From an uncultured Prevotellaceae bacterium (GTDB lineage Bacteria > Bacteroidota > Bacteroidia > Bacteroidales > Muribaculaceae), in contig CAMFSS010000187.1 of the NCBI GenBank assembly GCA_945983195.1, positions 1 through 5,079 on the forward strand: 5,079 nt of DNA. The letters are read 5' to 3'. Made by a program: the position numbers and the translations under genes. This document shows positions 1 to 4,972 of this stretch, one piece after another. The notes below the pieces were generated by a model. It did no database searches and was not told the origin of the DNA. It saw nothing but the letters and a program-made list of their open reading frames with translations. The first letter of the stretch is position 1; each line of letters opens with the position of its first letter.

Positions 1-58
1 GGTTGATCTTCTTGTTGTTGCTGACGTTGGTGCGGCGCATGCGTGCGGGGCGCTTCAT
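1..58 (-). CDS. IS3-family transposase orfB, N-terminal fragment cut by window edge
   Basis: A minus-strand reading frame starts with ATG at 58-56, overlapping the TGA stop of orfA (57-55) as ATGA, and stays open to the window edge. The 19 visible residues are MKRPARMRRTNVSNNKKIN, which are strongly basic. In IS3-family elements the gene after orfA encodes the DDE integrase-like catalytic protein, usually reached by a -1 ribosomal frameshift that makes an OrfAB fusion. This frame is -1 relative to orfA, as expected. It is open upstream from just before a T7 tract at 116-110, so either frameshifting there or stop-start coupling at ATGA could express it. No catalytic DDE residues are in view. 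The assignment rests on position and frame, not on sequence similarity. Confidence 0.5.
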   Translation of the reverse strand, partial: MKRPARMRRTNVSNNKKIN

Positions 59-375
59 CTCAAGGTCCGCTGGCTCACTTTGAGTCCGGCATCCTCGCAG
101 GCTTTCGCAAAAAAATCGCAGTCGATTGTCAACTGTCCCACCTTTTTGAGAAGACGGTCTTTCTCGGCAGTCACCTTCCTGAGCTCGCTCTTGCTCTGAG
201 AGTCTTTCCCGAAGGCTTTGTCCGCATTGTCATGCAGCTCGTTCTTCCATTCCGTGATTTTCGAGGGTGCCACGCCATACTTTTTGGCCAGCGTCTCCAG
301 CGGTTCTGTTTCCCTGAGGGCTTCCACGGCGACCTTGGCCTTGAAAGCTGCTGTGAATTTCGATTGTCTTGCCAT
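55..375 (-). CDS. IS3-family transposase orfA (HTH_Tnp_1 DNA-binding protein)
   Basis: The 106-residue protein begins MARQSKFTAAFKAKVAVEAL. Its first half is the classic helix-turn-helix of IS3/IS911 OrfA proteins: a K-F-x-x-x-F-K-A-K-V-A-x-E-A-L helix, then LAKKYGVAPSKITEWKNEL. The second half (about residues 60-85, SELRKVTAEKDRLLKKVGQL) is a leucine-zipper-like coiled coil, which in this family mediates multimerisation. The C-terminus (TIDCDFFAKACEDAG) resembles the usual end of OrfA. OrfA binds the terminal inverted repeats and, fused to OrfB by frameshifting, forms the transposase. I prefer the ATG at 375 over the in-frame GTG at 396, because the GTG overlaps the likely -7 promoter element (403-396). 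The A/G-rich stretch GGAAAAGAAG lies just upstream of the ATG. The length is normal for the family. Confidence 0.88.
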   Translation of the reverse strand: MARQSKFTAAFKAKVAVEALRETEPLETLAKKYGVAPSKITEWKNELHDNADKAFGKDSQSKSELRKVTAEKDRLLKKVGQLTIDCDFFAKACEDAGLKVSQRTLR

Positions 376-393
376 TTTGATTTTCTTCTTTTC

Positions 394-433
394 CACAAAG
401 ATAGCGATTTTTCCTCATGCCACCATCTTTGTG
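394..433. repeat. 9-bp perfect inverted repeat in the IS leader
   Basis: CACAAAGAT at 394-402 is the exact reverse complement of ATCTTTGTG at 425-433, with a 22-base spacer. It sits inside the IS just upstream of orfA and covers its -7 element. A transcript entering from outside would carry both arms and could fold. A transcript from the IS promoter would start after both arms. It may instead be a protein-binding site. Confidence 0.6.
396..403 (-). promoter_or_regulatory. Probable -7 promoter element for orfA
   Basis: The minus strand reads TATCTTTG, an exact match to the Bacteroidota -7 consensus TAnnTTTG, ending 20 bases before the preferred orfA ATG. No TTTG is present at the usual -33 distance, so the promoter would be weak, as is common for IS elements. 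The element overlaps one arm of a 9-bp inverted repeat. Confidence 0.45.
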
Positions 434-478
434 ACTGTCTGAAAATCGGGGAGTATACAGTAGCTGCTTTTCCCTAAA

Positions 479-510
479 TTTGGTAATCTCAATGAAAGAT
501 AGTAACTTTG
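479..510 (+). promoter_or_regulatory. Bacteroidota-type promoter of the DEAD-box helicase gene
   Basis: TTTG at 479-482 and TAACTTTG at 503-510 are separated by 20 bases. This matches the known TTTG / TAnnTTTG arrangement with 19-21 bases of spacing. Transcription would start near 517, giving a leader of about 30 bases before the ATG at 548. The leader is AT-rich and has no obvious Shine-Dalgarno sequence, as is usual in this phylum. The inferred IS end lies about 20 bp upstream, so the core promoter looks undamaged. Confidence 0.75.
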
Positions 511-531
511 CAAAAATTTTTTTACGCAAAG
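506..531. repeat. Imperfect palindrome across the helicase -7 element and start site
   Basis: CTTTGC at 506-511 and GCAAAG at 526-531 are perfect inverted arms flanking A5 T7 AC, which is itself nearly symmetrical. The left arm includes the last bases of the -7 element, and the centre is near the expected transcription start. It could be an operator for a regulator, or simply AT-rich promoter DNA. Confidence 0.4.
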
Positions 532-547
532 ACATTTTAACTGAACA

Positions 548-2533
548 ATGACATTTGAAGAATTAGGAGTCCGAGAGGATTTATTGAAGGCTATTGCCGA
601 AATGGGTTATGAAAATCCTATGCCTGTACAGGAAAAAGTGATTCCCCATTTGCTTAACGAAGACAATGATGTGGTGGCTCTCGCACAGACCGGGACAGGA
701 AAAACTGCGGCTTTCGGTCTGCCGGTGCTGCAACGTATAGTGGTGGAGCAGCTTTCCACTCAAGCTCTAATCATTGCACCTACACGCGAACTCTGCCTGC
801 AAATCAGCGGCGACCTTGCCGACTACTCAAAATATATCGACGGACTGAAAGTGCTGCCCGTCTACGGCGGCTCAAGCATCGAGAGCCAAATTCGTGCCGT
901 GCGTGCCGGTGTGCAGATAATCGTTGCCACTCCTGGACGTCTTATCGACCTTATTGAGCGCAAGGTGGTGAATCTCACCGATGTGCACACGGTGATTCTC
1001 GACGAGGCCGACGAAATGCTCAATATGGGTTTCGTCGACGACATCAACAACATACTCTCGCATGTGCCCGAGGAGCGCAAAATGCTCATGTTCTCAGCCA
1101 CTATGCCGCCCGAAATTGCCAAGATTGCCGCCCAATTCATGCGCAACCCCGAGGAGTACGTAATCGGTACTCGCAATGAGGGTGCCGAGAATGTGCGCCA
1201 CATCTACTATCTCGTGCACGCTCGCGACAAATATGAGGCTCTGAAGCGCGTTGCCGCCTACAATCCCCATATCTACGGCATAATCTTCTGCCGCACTCGC
1301 CGCGACACCCAGGAAATAGCCGACCGTCTTATCCAGGACGGCTATAACGCCGATTCGCTCCACGGCGACCTCTCGCAGGCGCAGCGCGACATGGTGATGA
1401 AGAAATTCCGCGAACGCAACCTGCAACTGCTGGTTGCCACCGATGTGGCTGCCCGTGGCCTTGATGTTACCGACCTTACTCACGTTATCAACTATGGGCT
1501 TCCCGACGACATCGCCACCTACACTCATCGAAGCGGCCGTACGGGACGTGCCGGAAAGACCGGCGTTTCGGTATCGATAGTCCACTCGAAGGAAAAAGGA
1601 AAGATTCGAGACATAGAGACGCGCATACGCAAAAAGAGAGAGCACAGCGAAGTGCCCACTCCCCAGCGAATCATCGAGAAGCAGCTCTTCAACCTTGCCG
1701 ACCGCATCGAAAAGGTGGAGGTCGATGAAGATGAAATGGCGAAATACATTCCTGCCATTCAGAAGAAGCTCGAATGGCTCAGCGAGGAAGACCTGCTAAA
1801 GCGTGTTCTCTCCCTCGAATTCAACCGCCTGCTCGAATACTACCGCGATGCACGGCAGCTCGACATCGTTACCACCATGATGGAGCGCAAGAAGGACGAC
1901 CGCAAGGGCGAACCACGCACCGACGGCGAGAAAGACCGCCGCGTGGCTGAAAAAGGCTACGAGCGAATCTACATCAACGCCGGAAAAGCCGACGGCTTCT
2001 TCGCTGTCAACCTTATCGACCTGCTCAACCAGAACACTCACGGACAGCGTGTCGATGTGGGTCGCATCGACCTGCTCTCGCACTATTCGCTTTTCGATGT
2101 GCGCAAGGGCGATGCTCACCGCGTGGTTAGCGCACTCAAGGGTGCCGACTTCTATGGCACACGTCTTTACTGCGAAATTGCCGATGCCGAGAAGGACTAT
2201 GCCGCCGAAAGCAAAAAAGAGGGCAAGAAAAAGGGTAAGGAGAAGCGCGAAAAGCACAGCGAGGAAAAGCAGCTTAACCGCCGCGAGCGTCGTGCATTGA
2301 AGTTTGGCAATGCTGCCGAGAAACCCCGCAAAAACGATGAAGACTTCTGGCTCGACGACGATTTTGCCTCCAAGCCCAAAAAGCGCAAGAGCGACAAAGC
2401 CGAAGGTGCCGGCCGTCCCAAGAAGCGCAATAACGACGATTGGGGGGACGTCCAGCCCAAAAAATCGAAAAAATCGGAGTCGAAGCGCGAGAAACACGGC
2501 AATTACGACAAATTCTCCAAAAAGAAACACTAA
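548..2533 (+). CDS. deaD: DEAD-box ATP-dependent RNA helicase (DeaD/CsdA-like) with DbpA C-terminal domain
   Basis: This is a cytoplasmic ATP-dependent RNA helicase of the DeaD/CsdA/DbpA group, which unwinds short RNA duplexes in ribosome assembly, mRNA decay and cold adaptation. All family motifs are intact: Q motif (F3, G20, Q28), Walker A AQTGTGKT (46-53), PTREL (78-82), TPGR (128-131), DEAD (152-155), SAT (183-185), IIFCRT (245-250), ATDVAARGLD (297-306) and HRSGRTGRAG (327-336). Residues about 470-546, beginning YERIYINAGK, match the DbpA-type RRM-like RNA-binding domain. Residues 547-661 form a low-complexity tail rich in Lys, Arg, Asp and Glu, likely disordered and RNA-binding. The ATG at 548 is set by the Q motif starting at residue 2 and by the promoter about 40 bases upstream. 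The gene is monocistronic, closed by the terminator at 2546. Family certainty is high; deaD over another paralogue symbol is less sure. Confidence 0.95.
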   Translation: MTFEELGVREDLLKAIAEMGYENPMPVQEKVIPHLLNEDNDVVALAQTGTGKTAAFGLPVLQRIVVEQLSTQALIIAPTRELCLQISGDLADYSKYIDGLKVLPVYGGSSIESQIRAVRAGVQIIVATPGRLIDLIERKVVNLTDVHTVILDEADEMLNMGFVDDINNILSHVPEERKMLMFSATMPPEIAKIAAQFMRNPEEYVIGTRNEGAENVRHIYYLVHARDKYEALKRVAAYNPHIYGIIFCRTRRDTQEIADRLIQDGYNADSLHGDLSQAQRDMVMKKFRERNLQLLVATDVAARGLDVTDLTHVINYGLPDDIATYTHRSGRTGRAGKTGVSVSIVHSKEKGKIRDIETRIRKKREHSEVPTPQRIIEKQLFNLADRIEKVEVDEDEMAKYIPAIQKKLEWLSEEDLLKRVLSLEFNRLLEYYRDARQLDIVTTMMERKKDDRKGEPRTDGEKDRRVAEKGYERIYINAGKADGFFAVNLIDLLNQNTHGQRVDVGRIDLLSHYSLFDVRKGDAHRVVSALKGADFYGTRLYCEIADAEKDYAAESKKEGKKKGKEKREKHSEEKQLNRRERRALKFGNAAEKPRKNDEDFWLDDDFASKPKKRKSDKAEGAGRPKKRNNDDWGDVQPKKSKKSESKREKHGNYDKFSKKKH

Positions 2534-2545
2534 AATATCACTACC

Positions 2546-2579
2546 GACGCTTATTTTCATGAAATAAGCGTCTTTTTTT
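2546..2579 (+). terminator. Strong intrinsic terminator after the helicase gene
   Basis: An 11-bp perfect stem (GACGCTTATTT at 2546-2556 with AAATAAGCGTC at 2562-2572) closes a 5-base loop and is followed by seven T residues (2573-2579). It begins 12 bases after the helicase stop codon. It should largely isolate the next gene from helicase transcription. Confidence 0.92.
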
Positions 2580-2592
2580 CGCAAAAATTCAG

Positions 2593-2613
2593 TAATTTCA
2601 CGCACTGAAATTA
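2593..2613. repeat. 8-bp perfect inverted repeat upstream of the DUF3256-like gene
   Basis: TAATTTCA (2593-2600) and TGAAATTA (2606-2613) are exact inverted arms around the 5-base spacer CGCAC. The repeat ends 10 bases before the ATG at 2624, in the only 44 bases between the helicase terminator and this gene. It could be an operator or a leader hairpin near the ribosome site. The left arm is also a poor -7-like match (TAnnTTTG with two mismatches). No convincing promoter for the gene is visible otherwise. Confidence 0.4.
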
Positions 2614-2623
2614 TTTCATTGCT

Positions 2624-3265
2624 ATGAGAATAAAGAAATCAATATTTCTATTGGCACTTGCACTGTGCGCCATTGCTGCAACTCAAGCCCGCACTGCCGG
2701 CGACGTTTTCTGCTCATCAAGCAGCGACGTTTTTAATGTAATCCCTGCCAATATGCGTGCCGAAATGCTCGCATATCTTGAAGTAGGACGTGTAGTCCCC
2801 GTTGAGACTGCCTACGGCGAGGAGGCAAAGCTTGTGCGCGCCACCGACAATTACGTGAAAGTGCGAATGAGTGCCGCATCCGAGGTGGAAATGCTTATGC
2901 TCACCAGCTCTCGCGACACCGTGCTCCTTGTGGTGCAGACCGTGGAAACACAGACACGCGAAAGCCGCTTCACGGCAATCGACACCGAAGGGAACCCGTT
3001 GCGCCTCGACAAGCTGCTGAAAGAGCCGCAGATGAAAGATTTCGTGCGGTTGCCCAAAGGCTCGAAGATGAAGCCCGACGATGTTTTGGCAAAAGTGCGT
3101 TTTCCGCTTATCTCCTACTCAATCAACGACTCGGCAATGACTCTCACCGCCCGACAGAATCTCAAGGAGTTCATGAGCACTGATGACTACGCCGAAATAG
3201 CCCCCTACCTCACCGACTCCATCACATTCCGCGCCCACGGCACACGCTTCAAGCCCCTAAAATAG
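2624..3265 (+). CDS. Exported DUF3256-like protein of unknown function
   Basis: The 213-residue protein starts with a signal peptide: MRIKK, a hydrophobic stretch (SIFLLALALCAIAA), then a probable type I cleavage site after TQA (residue 22). The preceding Cys15 lacks a good lipobox, so a lipoprotein is unlikely and the mature protein is probably periplasmic. The body resembles my recollection of DUF3256 proteins of Bacteroidota: an N-terminal DVF motif, N-x-R-x-x-M-L-x-Y (residues 43-51), a D-x-Y-x-x-V-x-M-S-x-x-S-E-V-E-M-L stretch, and a V-V-Q-T-V-E-T strand followed by R-E-S-R-F. No catalytic motif is apparent, and the family has no established function that I know of. The gene lies alone between the helicase terminator and an AT-rich spacer. 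Export is more certain than the family name. Confidence 0.85.
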   Translation: MRIKKSIFLLALALCAIAATQARTAGDVFCSSSSDVFNVIPANMRAEMLAYLEVGRVVPVETAYGEEAKLVRATDNYVKVRMSAASEVEMLMLTSSRDTVLLVVQTVETQTRESRFTAIDTEGNPLRLDKLLKEPQMKDFVRLPKGSKMKPDDVLAKVRFPLISYSINDSAMTLTARQNLKEFMSTDDYAEIAPYLTDSITFRAHGTRFKPLK

Positions 3266-3439
3266 CACCTTTTTTGCCCAGCGCGACAAACTCAACATAC
3301 TCAACCAAAATTTTATTTCTGGAACAATGCATTTTTGCAGCTTTTCAGAAACAAAACCGAATTTTCACCCCTTTTTCCTCAATAAGTGCAGAATTTCGCC
3401 ATTTTTCACTATTTTTGCATCATCTAAATCACTTCGACG
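3266..3439. other. AT-rich intergenic spacer
   Basis: This 174-base gap is AT-rich with many T runs and contains no convincing gene. I see no good terminator hairpin after the DUF3256-like gene; the T6 run at 3271-3276 has no stem before it. The right part holds a -7-like promoter element for the next gene. Confidence 0.6.
3410..3417 (+). promoter_or_regulatory. Probable -7 promoter element of the desulfidase-like gene
   Basis: TATTTTTG matches TAnnTTTG exactly and ends 22 bases before the ATG at 3440, giving a leader of about 15 bases. No TTTG is found 19-21 bases upstream, so the assignment rests on the -7 element and its position alone. Confidence 0.45.
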
Positions 3440-4696
3440 ATGAACGAATCACTGAAAAACAGCATTTTGAAGCTGCTGAAGCGAGAAATTGTACCGGCTA
3501 CGGGCTGCACCGAGCCGGTAGCTGTGGCTCTCGCTGCCGCCCGTGCTCGCGAACTTGCCGCAATTGCCCCATCTCAAATCGAGGCTATTGAGTGTAGCCT
3601 GAGTGCCAACATCATAAAGAACGCCATGGGTGTAGGGATTCCCGGCACGGGAATGATTGGATTGCCCATTGCCGTGGCTCTCGGCGTGATTATGGGAAAG
3701 TCGGAGCGCGGACTGGAATTGCTCGGGCACGTCAGTCCTAATGCGCTCACCAACGGCAAAGAGCTTGTGGCAAAAGACATCATCAAAGTGTCGCTTGCCG
3801 AAGATGCCCCCGACCTGCTCTTCATCGACATCACCGTGCGTGGCAACGGGCACACAGGCCGTGCCGTGATTCAAGGCTCGCATGAGAACTTCGTGCAGGA
3901 GGAAGCCGACGGCGTTGCCGTGGGGCAGACAAAGAAAGCATTGCAGTCGTGCGACGACGACGAAAACCCCGAACTTACGCTTCACACGGTGTGGGAGTTT
4001 GCCATGACCACACCACTCGAAGAACTATCGTTCATGCTCGAAACCCGCCAGCTCAACAAGGCAGCAGCCGAGTGGGCACTTATGGACCCCTACGGCCACC
4101 ACGTGGGCCGCACACTCCACAGCGAGCGTCAGCGCAAAATCATGGGCGACAGCACATTCTCACGCATACTCTCCTACACATCGGCAGCTTGCGACGCACG
4201 AATGGGCGGCGCACCGGTGTCGGTAATGAGCAATTCCGGTTCGGGCAACCAGGGAATAGCCGCCACCATGCCGGTGGTGGTCTACGCCGAAGAGAATTTT
4301 GCCAGCGAGGAGCAGACAATCCGCGCCCTCACACTGAGCCACCTCACAGCCGTCTACATCAAGCTCAGCCTCGGCCGCCTCTCAGCCCTATGCGGCTGCG
4401 TGGTAGCTGCCACAGGCTCATCGGCAGGACTGTGCTACCTCATGGGCGGCGACTACAGCCGCGTGGCGGCCACGGTGAAGAATATGGTTGCCAACCTCAC
4501 CGGCATGATATGCGACGGTGCCAAGCCAAGCTGTGCACTGAAGCTCGCCAGCGGAGTATCCACGGCTGTAGTGTCGGCAATGGTAGCAATGGAGGGGCAG
4601 GCAGTGAGTGCCCTCGAAGGGATAATCGACGACGATGTCGACAAGACCATTCAGAACCTCGTGGCAATAGGACCCGAATGCATGACGCAGACCTAA
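3440..4696 (+). CDS. UPF0597 / L-cysteine desulfidase-like iron-sulfur enzyme (L-serine dehydratase alpha family)
   Basis: This 418-residue protein belongs to the UPF0597 group (E. coli YhaM/CyuA, archaeal CdsA), single-chain relatives of the alpha domain of iron-sulfur L-serine dehydratase. Characterised members cleave L-cysteine to pyruvate, ammonia and sulfide with an oxygen-labile [4Fe-4S] cluster, in the cytoplasm. Visible signatures are VPATGCTEPVAVALAAA (C23), the glycine-rich GVGIPGTGMIGLPIAVALG (65-83), SNSGSGNQGI (264-273), LCGCVVAATGSSAG (C318, C320) and MICDGAKPSCALKLASG (C358, C365). C23, one of C318/C320, and C358 are the likely cluster ligands by analogy with CdsA; that mapping is inference. 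The length is normal for the family. The ATG is supported by the -7 element just upstream and by the N-terminal helix leading into the conserved TGCTEP motif. No transporter or regulator gene is adjacent. Cysteine rather than serine as substrate is probable but unproven. Confidence 0.9.
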   Translation: MNESLKNSILKLLKREIVPATGCTEPVAVALAAARARELAAIAPSQIEAIECSLSANIIKNAMGVGIPGTGMIGLPIAVALGVIMGKSERGLELLGHVSPNALTNGKELVAKDIIKVSLAEDAPDLLFIDITVRGNGHTGRAVIQGSHENFVQEEADGVAVGQTKKALQSCDDDENPELTLHTVWEFAMTTPLEELSFMLETRQLNKAAAEWALMDPYGHHVGRTLHSERQRKIMGDSTFSRILSYTSAACDARMGGAPVSVMSNSGSGNQGIAATMPVVVYAEENFASEEQTIRALTLSHLTAVYIKLSLGRLSALCGCVVAATGSSAGLCYLMGGDYSRVAATVKNMVANLTGMICDGAKPSCALKLASGVSTAVVSAMVAMEGQAVSALEGIIDDDVDKTIQNLVAIGPECMTQT

Positions 4697-4793
4697 AACA
4701 TGATTCTCAAGATCATGACCTCAAAATAGCACCTGAGTTTCGTGTCACCGCACAATCCCGCAAACTCACCGCTACCCCCTGCTTGCAGAATAC

Positions 4794-4826
4794 AAAAAAA
4801 GTGCTACCTTTGCGGTAGCACTTTTT
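4794..4826. terminator. Bidirectional intrinsic terminator between converging transcription units
   Basis: GTGCTACC (4801-4808) pairs perfectly with GGTAGCAC (4814-4821) around the loop TTTGC. Seven A residues precede the stem and five T residues follow it. It can therefore end plus-strand transcription from the desulfidase-like gene, with a T5 tail, and minus-strand transcription of the tRNA, with a T7 tail. It lies 7 bases past the mature tRNA end. Confidence 0.9.
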
Positions 4827-4832
4827 CGTGTG

Positions 4833-4904
4833 TACACCCATGGGGAGTCGAACCCCAATCGATGGAACCGGAATCCAGTATTCTATCCATTGAACTATGG
4901 GTGC
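4833..4904 (-). tRNA. tRNA-Arg, anticodon CCG
   Basis: The minus strand folds into a complete 72-nucleotide cloverleaf. The acceptor stem is GCACCCA with TGGGTGT (one G-U end pair) and discriminator A. The D stem is GTTC/GAAT with loop AATGGATA. The anticodon loop TTCCGGT has T33 and G37 around anticodon CCG, which reads the arginine codon CGG. The T arm is TGGGG-TTCGACT-CCCCA. The D-loop A20 and C35 fit known arginine identity elements. The top pair of the anticodon stem (27-43) is C-U, an unusual mismatch. CCA is not encoded (the next bases are CAC), so it must be added enzymatically. It has its own promoter and shares the terminator at 4794-4826. Confidence 0.94.
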
Positions 4905-4905
4905 A

Positions 4906-4927
4906 TGCCGAGAAGTTTTGCTCGGCA
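4906..4927. repeat. 7-bp inverted repeat between the tRNA and its promoter
   Basis: TGCCGAG (4906-4912) and CTCGGCA (4921-4927) are perfect inverted arms around an 8-base centre. They lie just upstream of the tRNA and touch its -7 element. Because the tRNA transcript probably starts inside the repeat, an RNA hairpin from that promoter is unlikely. A DNA-binding site or chance remain possible. Confidence 0.4.
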
Positions 4928-4945
4928 AAATTAATAATATATTTG
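4917..4945 (+). promoter_or_regulatory. Candidate promoter of ung
   Basis: TATATTTG (4938-4945) matches TAnnTTTG and would start transcription near 4952, about 20 bases before the ung ATG. The nearest upstream TTTG (4917-4920) is only 17 bases away, shorter than the usual 19-21, so the -33 part is doubtful. The -7 element lies within the spacer of the opposing tRNA promoter. Confidence 0.45.
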
Positions 4946-4957
4946 CTGCCACGCAAA
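4926..4957 (-). promoter_or_regulatory. Promoter of the tRNA-Arg gene
   Basis: On the minus strand, TTTG (4957-4954) and TAATTTTG (4933-4926) are separated by exactly 20 bases, matching the Bacteroidota promoter consensus. Transcription would begin near 4919, leaving a 5' leader of about 15 bases for RNase P to remove. The element lies in the short divergent region shared with ung. Confidence 0.75.
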
Positions 4958-4972
4958 TTTTTTGTATTGATT

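Larger units (their letters stand above)
1..459 (-). mobile_element. Left-end part of an IS3-family insertion sequence (right edge inferred)
   Basis: This is the promoter-proximal end of an IS3-family element, containing complete orfA and the start of orfB, both on the minus strand. The rest lies beyond the left edge of the window. The outer boundary is inferred: read on the minus strand, the sequence from 459 begins TGTATACTCCCCGATTTTC. That has the terminal TG and nearby C-run common at IS3-family ends. The other terminal inverted repeat and the target duplication are not in view, so the edge could be wrong by some bases. The element is transcribed away from the helicase gene. Nothing in the visible part looks broken, so it may be an intact, recently active copy. 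Confidence 0.6.

Noticed and set aside
376..396. GTG at 396 as start of orfA, adding seven residues
   Set aside because: The GTG overlaps the likely -7 promoter element and would lie upstream of the expected transcript start; the ATG at 375 has a purine-rich leader.
43..477. 144-codon plus-strand open frame across the IS end
   Set aside because: It is antisense to orfA, whose protein clearly matches an IS3 OrfA; the translation shows no recognisable family.
1796..2605. 269-codon minus-strand frame rich in Leu, Phe and Val, resembling a membrane protein
   Set aside because: It is the complement of the lysine- and glutamate-rich helicase tail; AAG/GAA-type codons read backwards give Leu/Phe. 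It also runs through the terminator.
4699..4717. Short hairpin CATGAT/ATCATG just after the desulfidase-like gene
   Set aside because: Only six base pairs, AT-rich, with a 7-base loop and no T run; the strong terminator at 4794 explains the end of transcription.
3259..4734. Exact 12-base repeat AAAATAGCACCT at 3259-3270 and 4723-4734, after two different genes
   Set aside because: About one shared 12-mer is expected by chance in 5 kb, and neither copy is part of a hairpin or a longer repeat.
4805..4812. TACCTTTG, a perfect match to the -7 promoter consensus
   Set aside because: It lies in the stem-loop of the two-way terminator, lacks a full TTTG at -33, and would transcribe antisense to the tRNA.
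3949..4818. 289-codon plus-strand frame within the desulfidase-like gene
   Set aside because: It is a shifted-frame shadow, rich in Arg, His and Pro as expected from GC-rich coding DNA, and it runs into the terminator.
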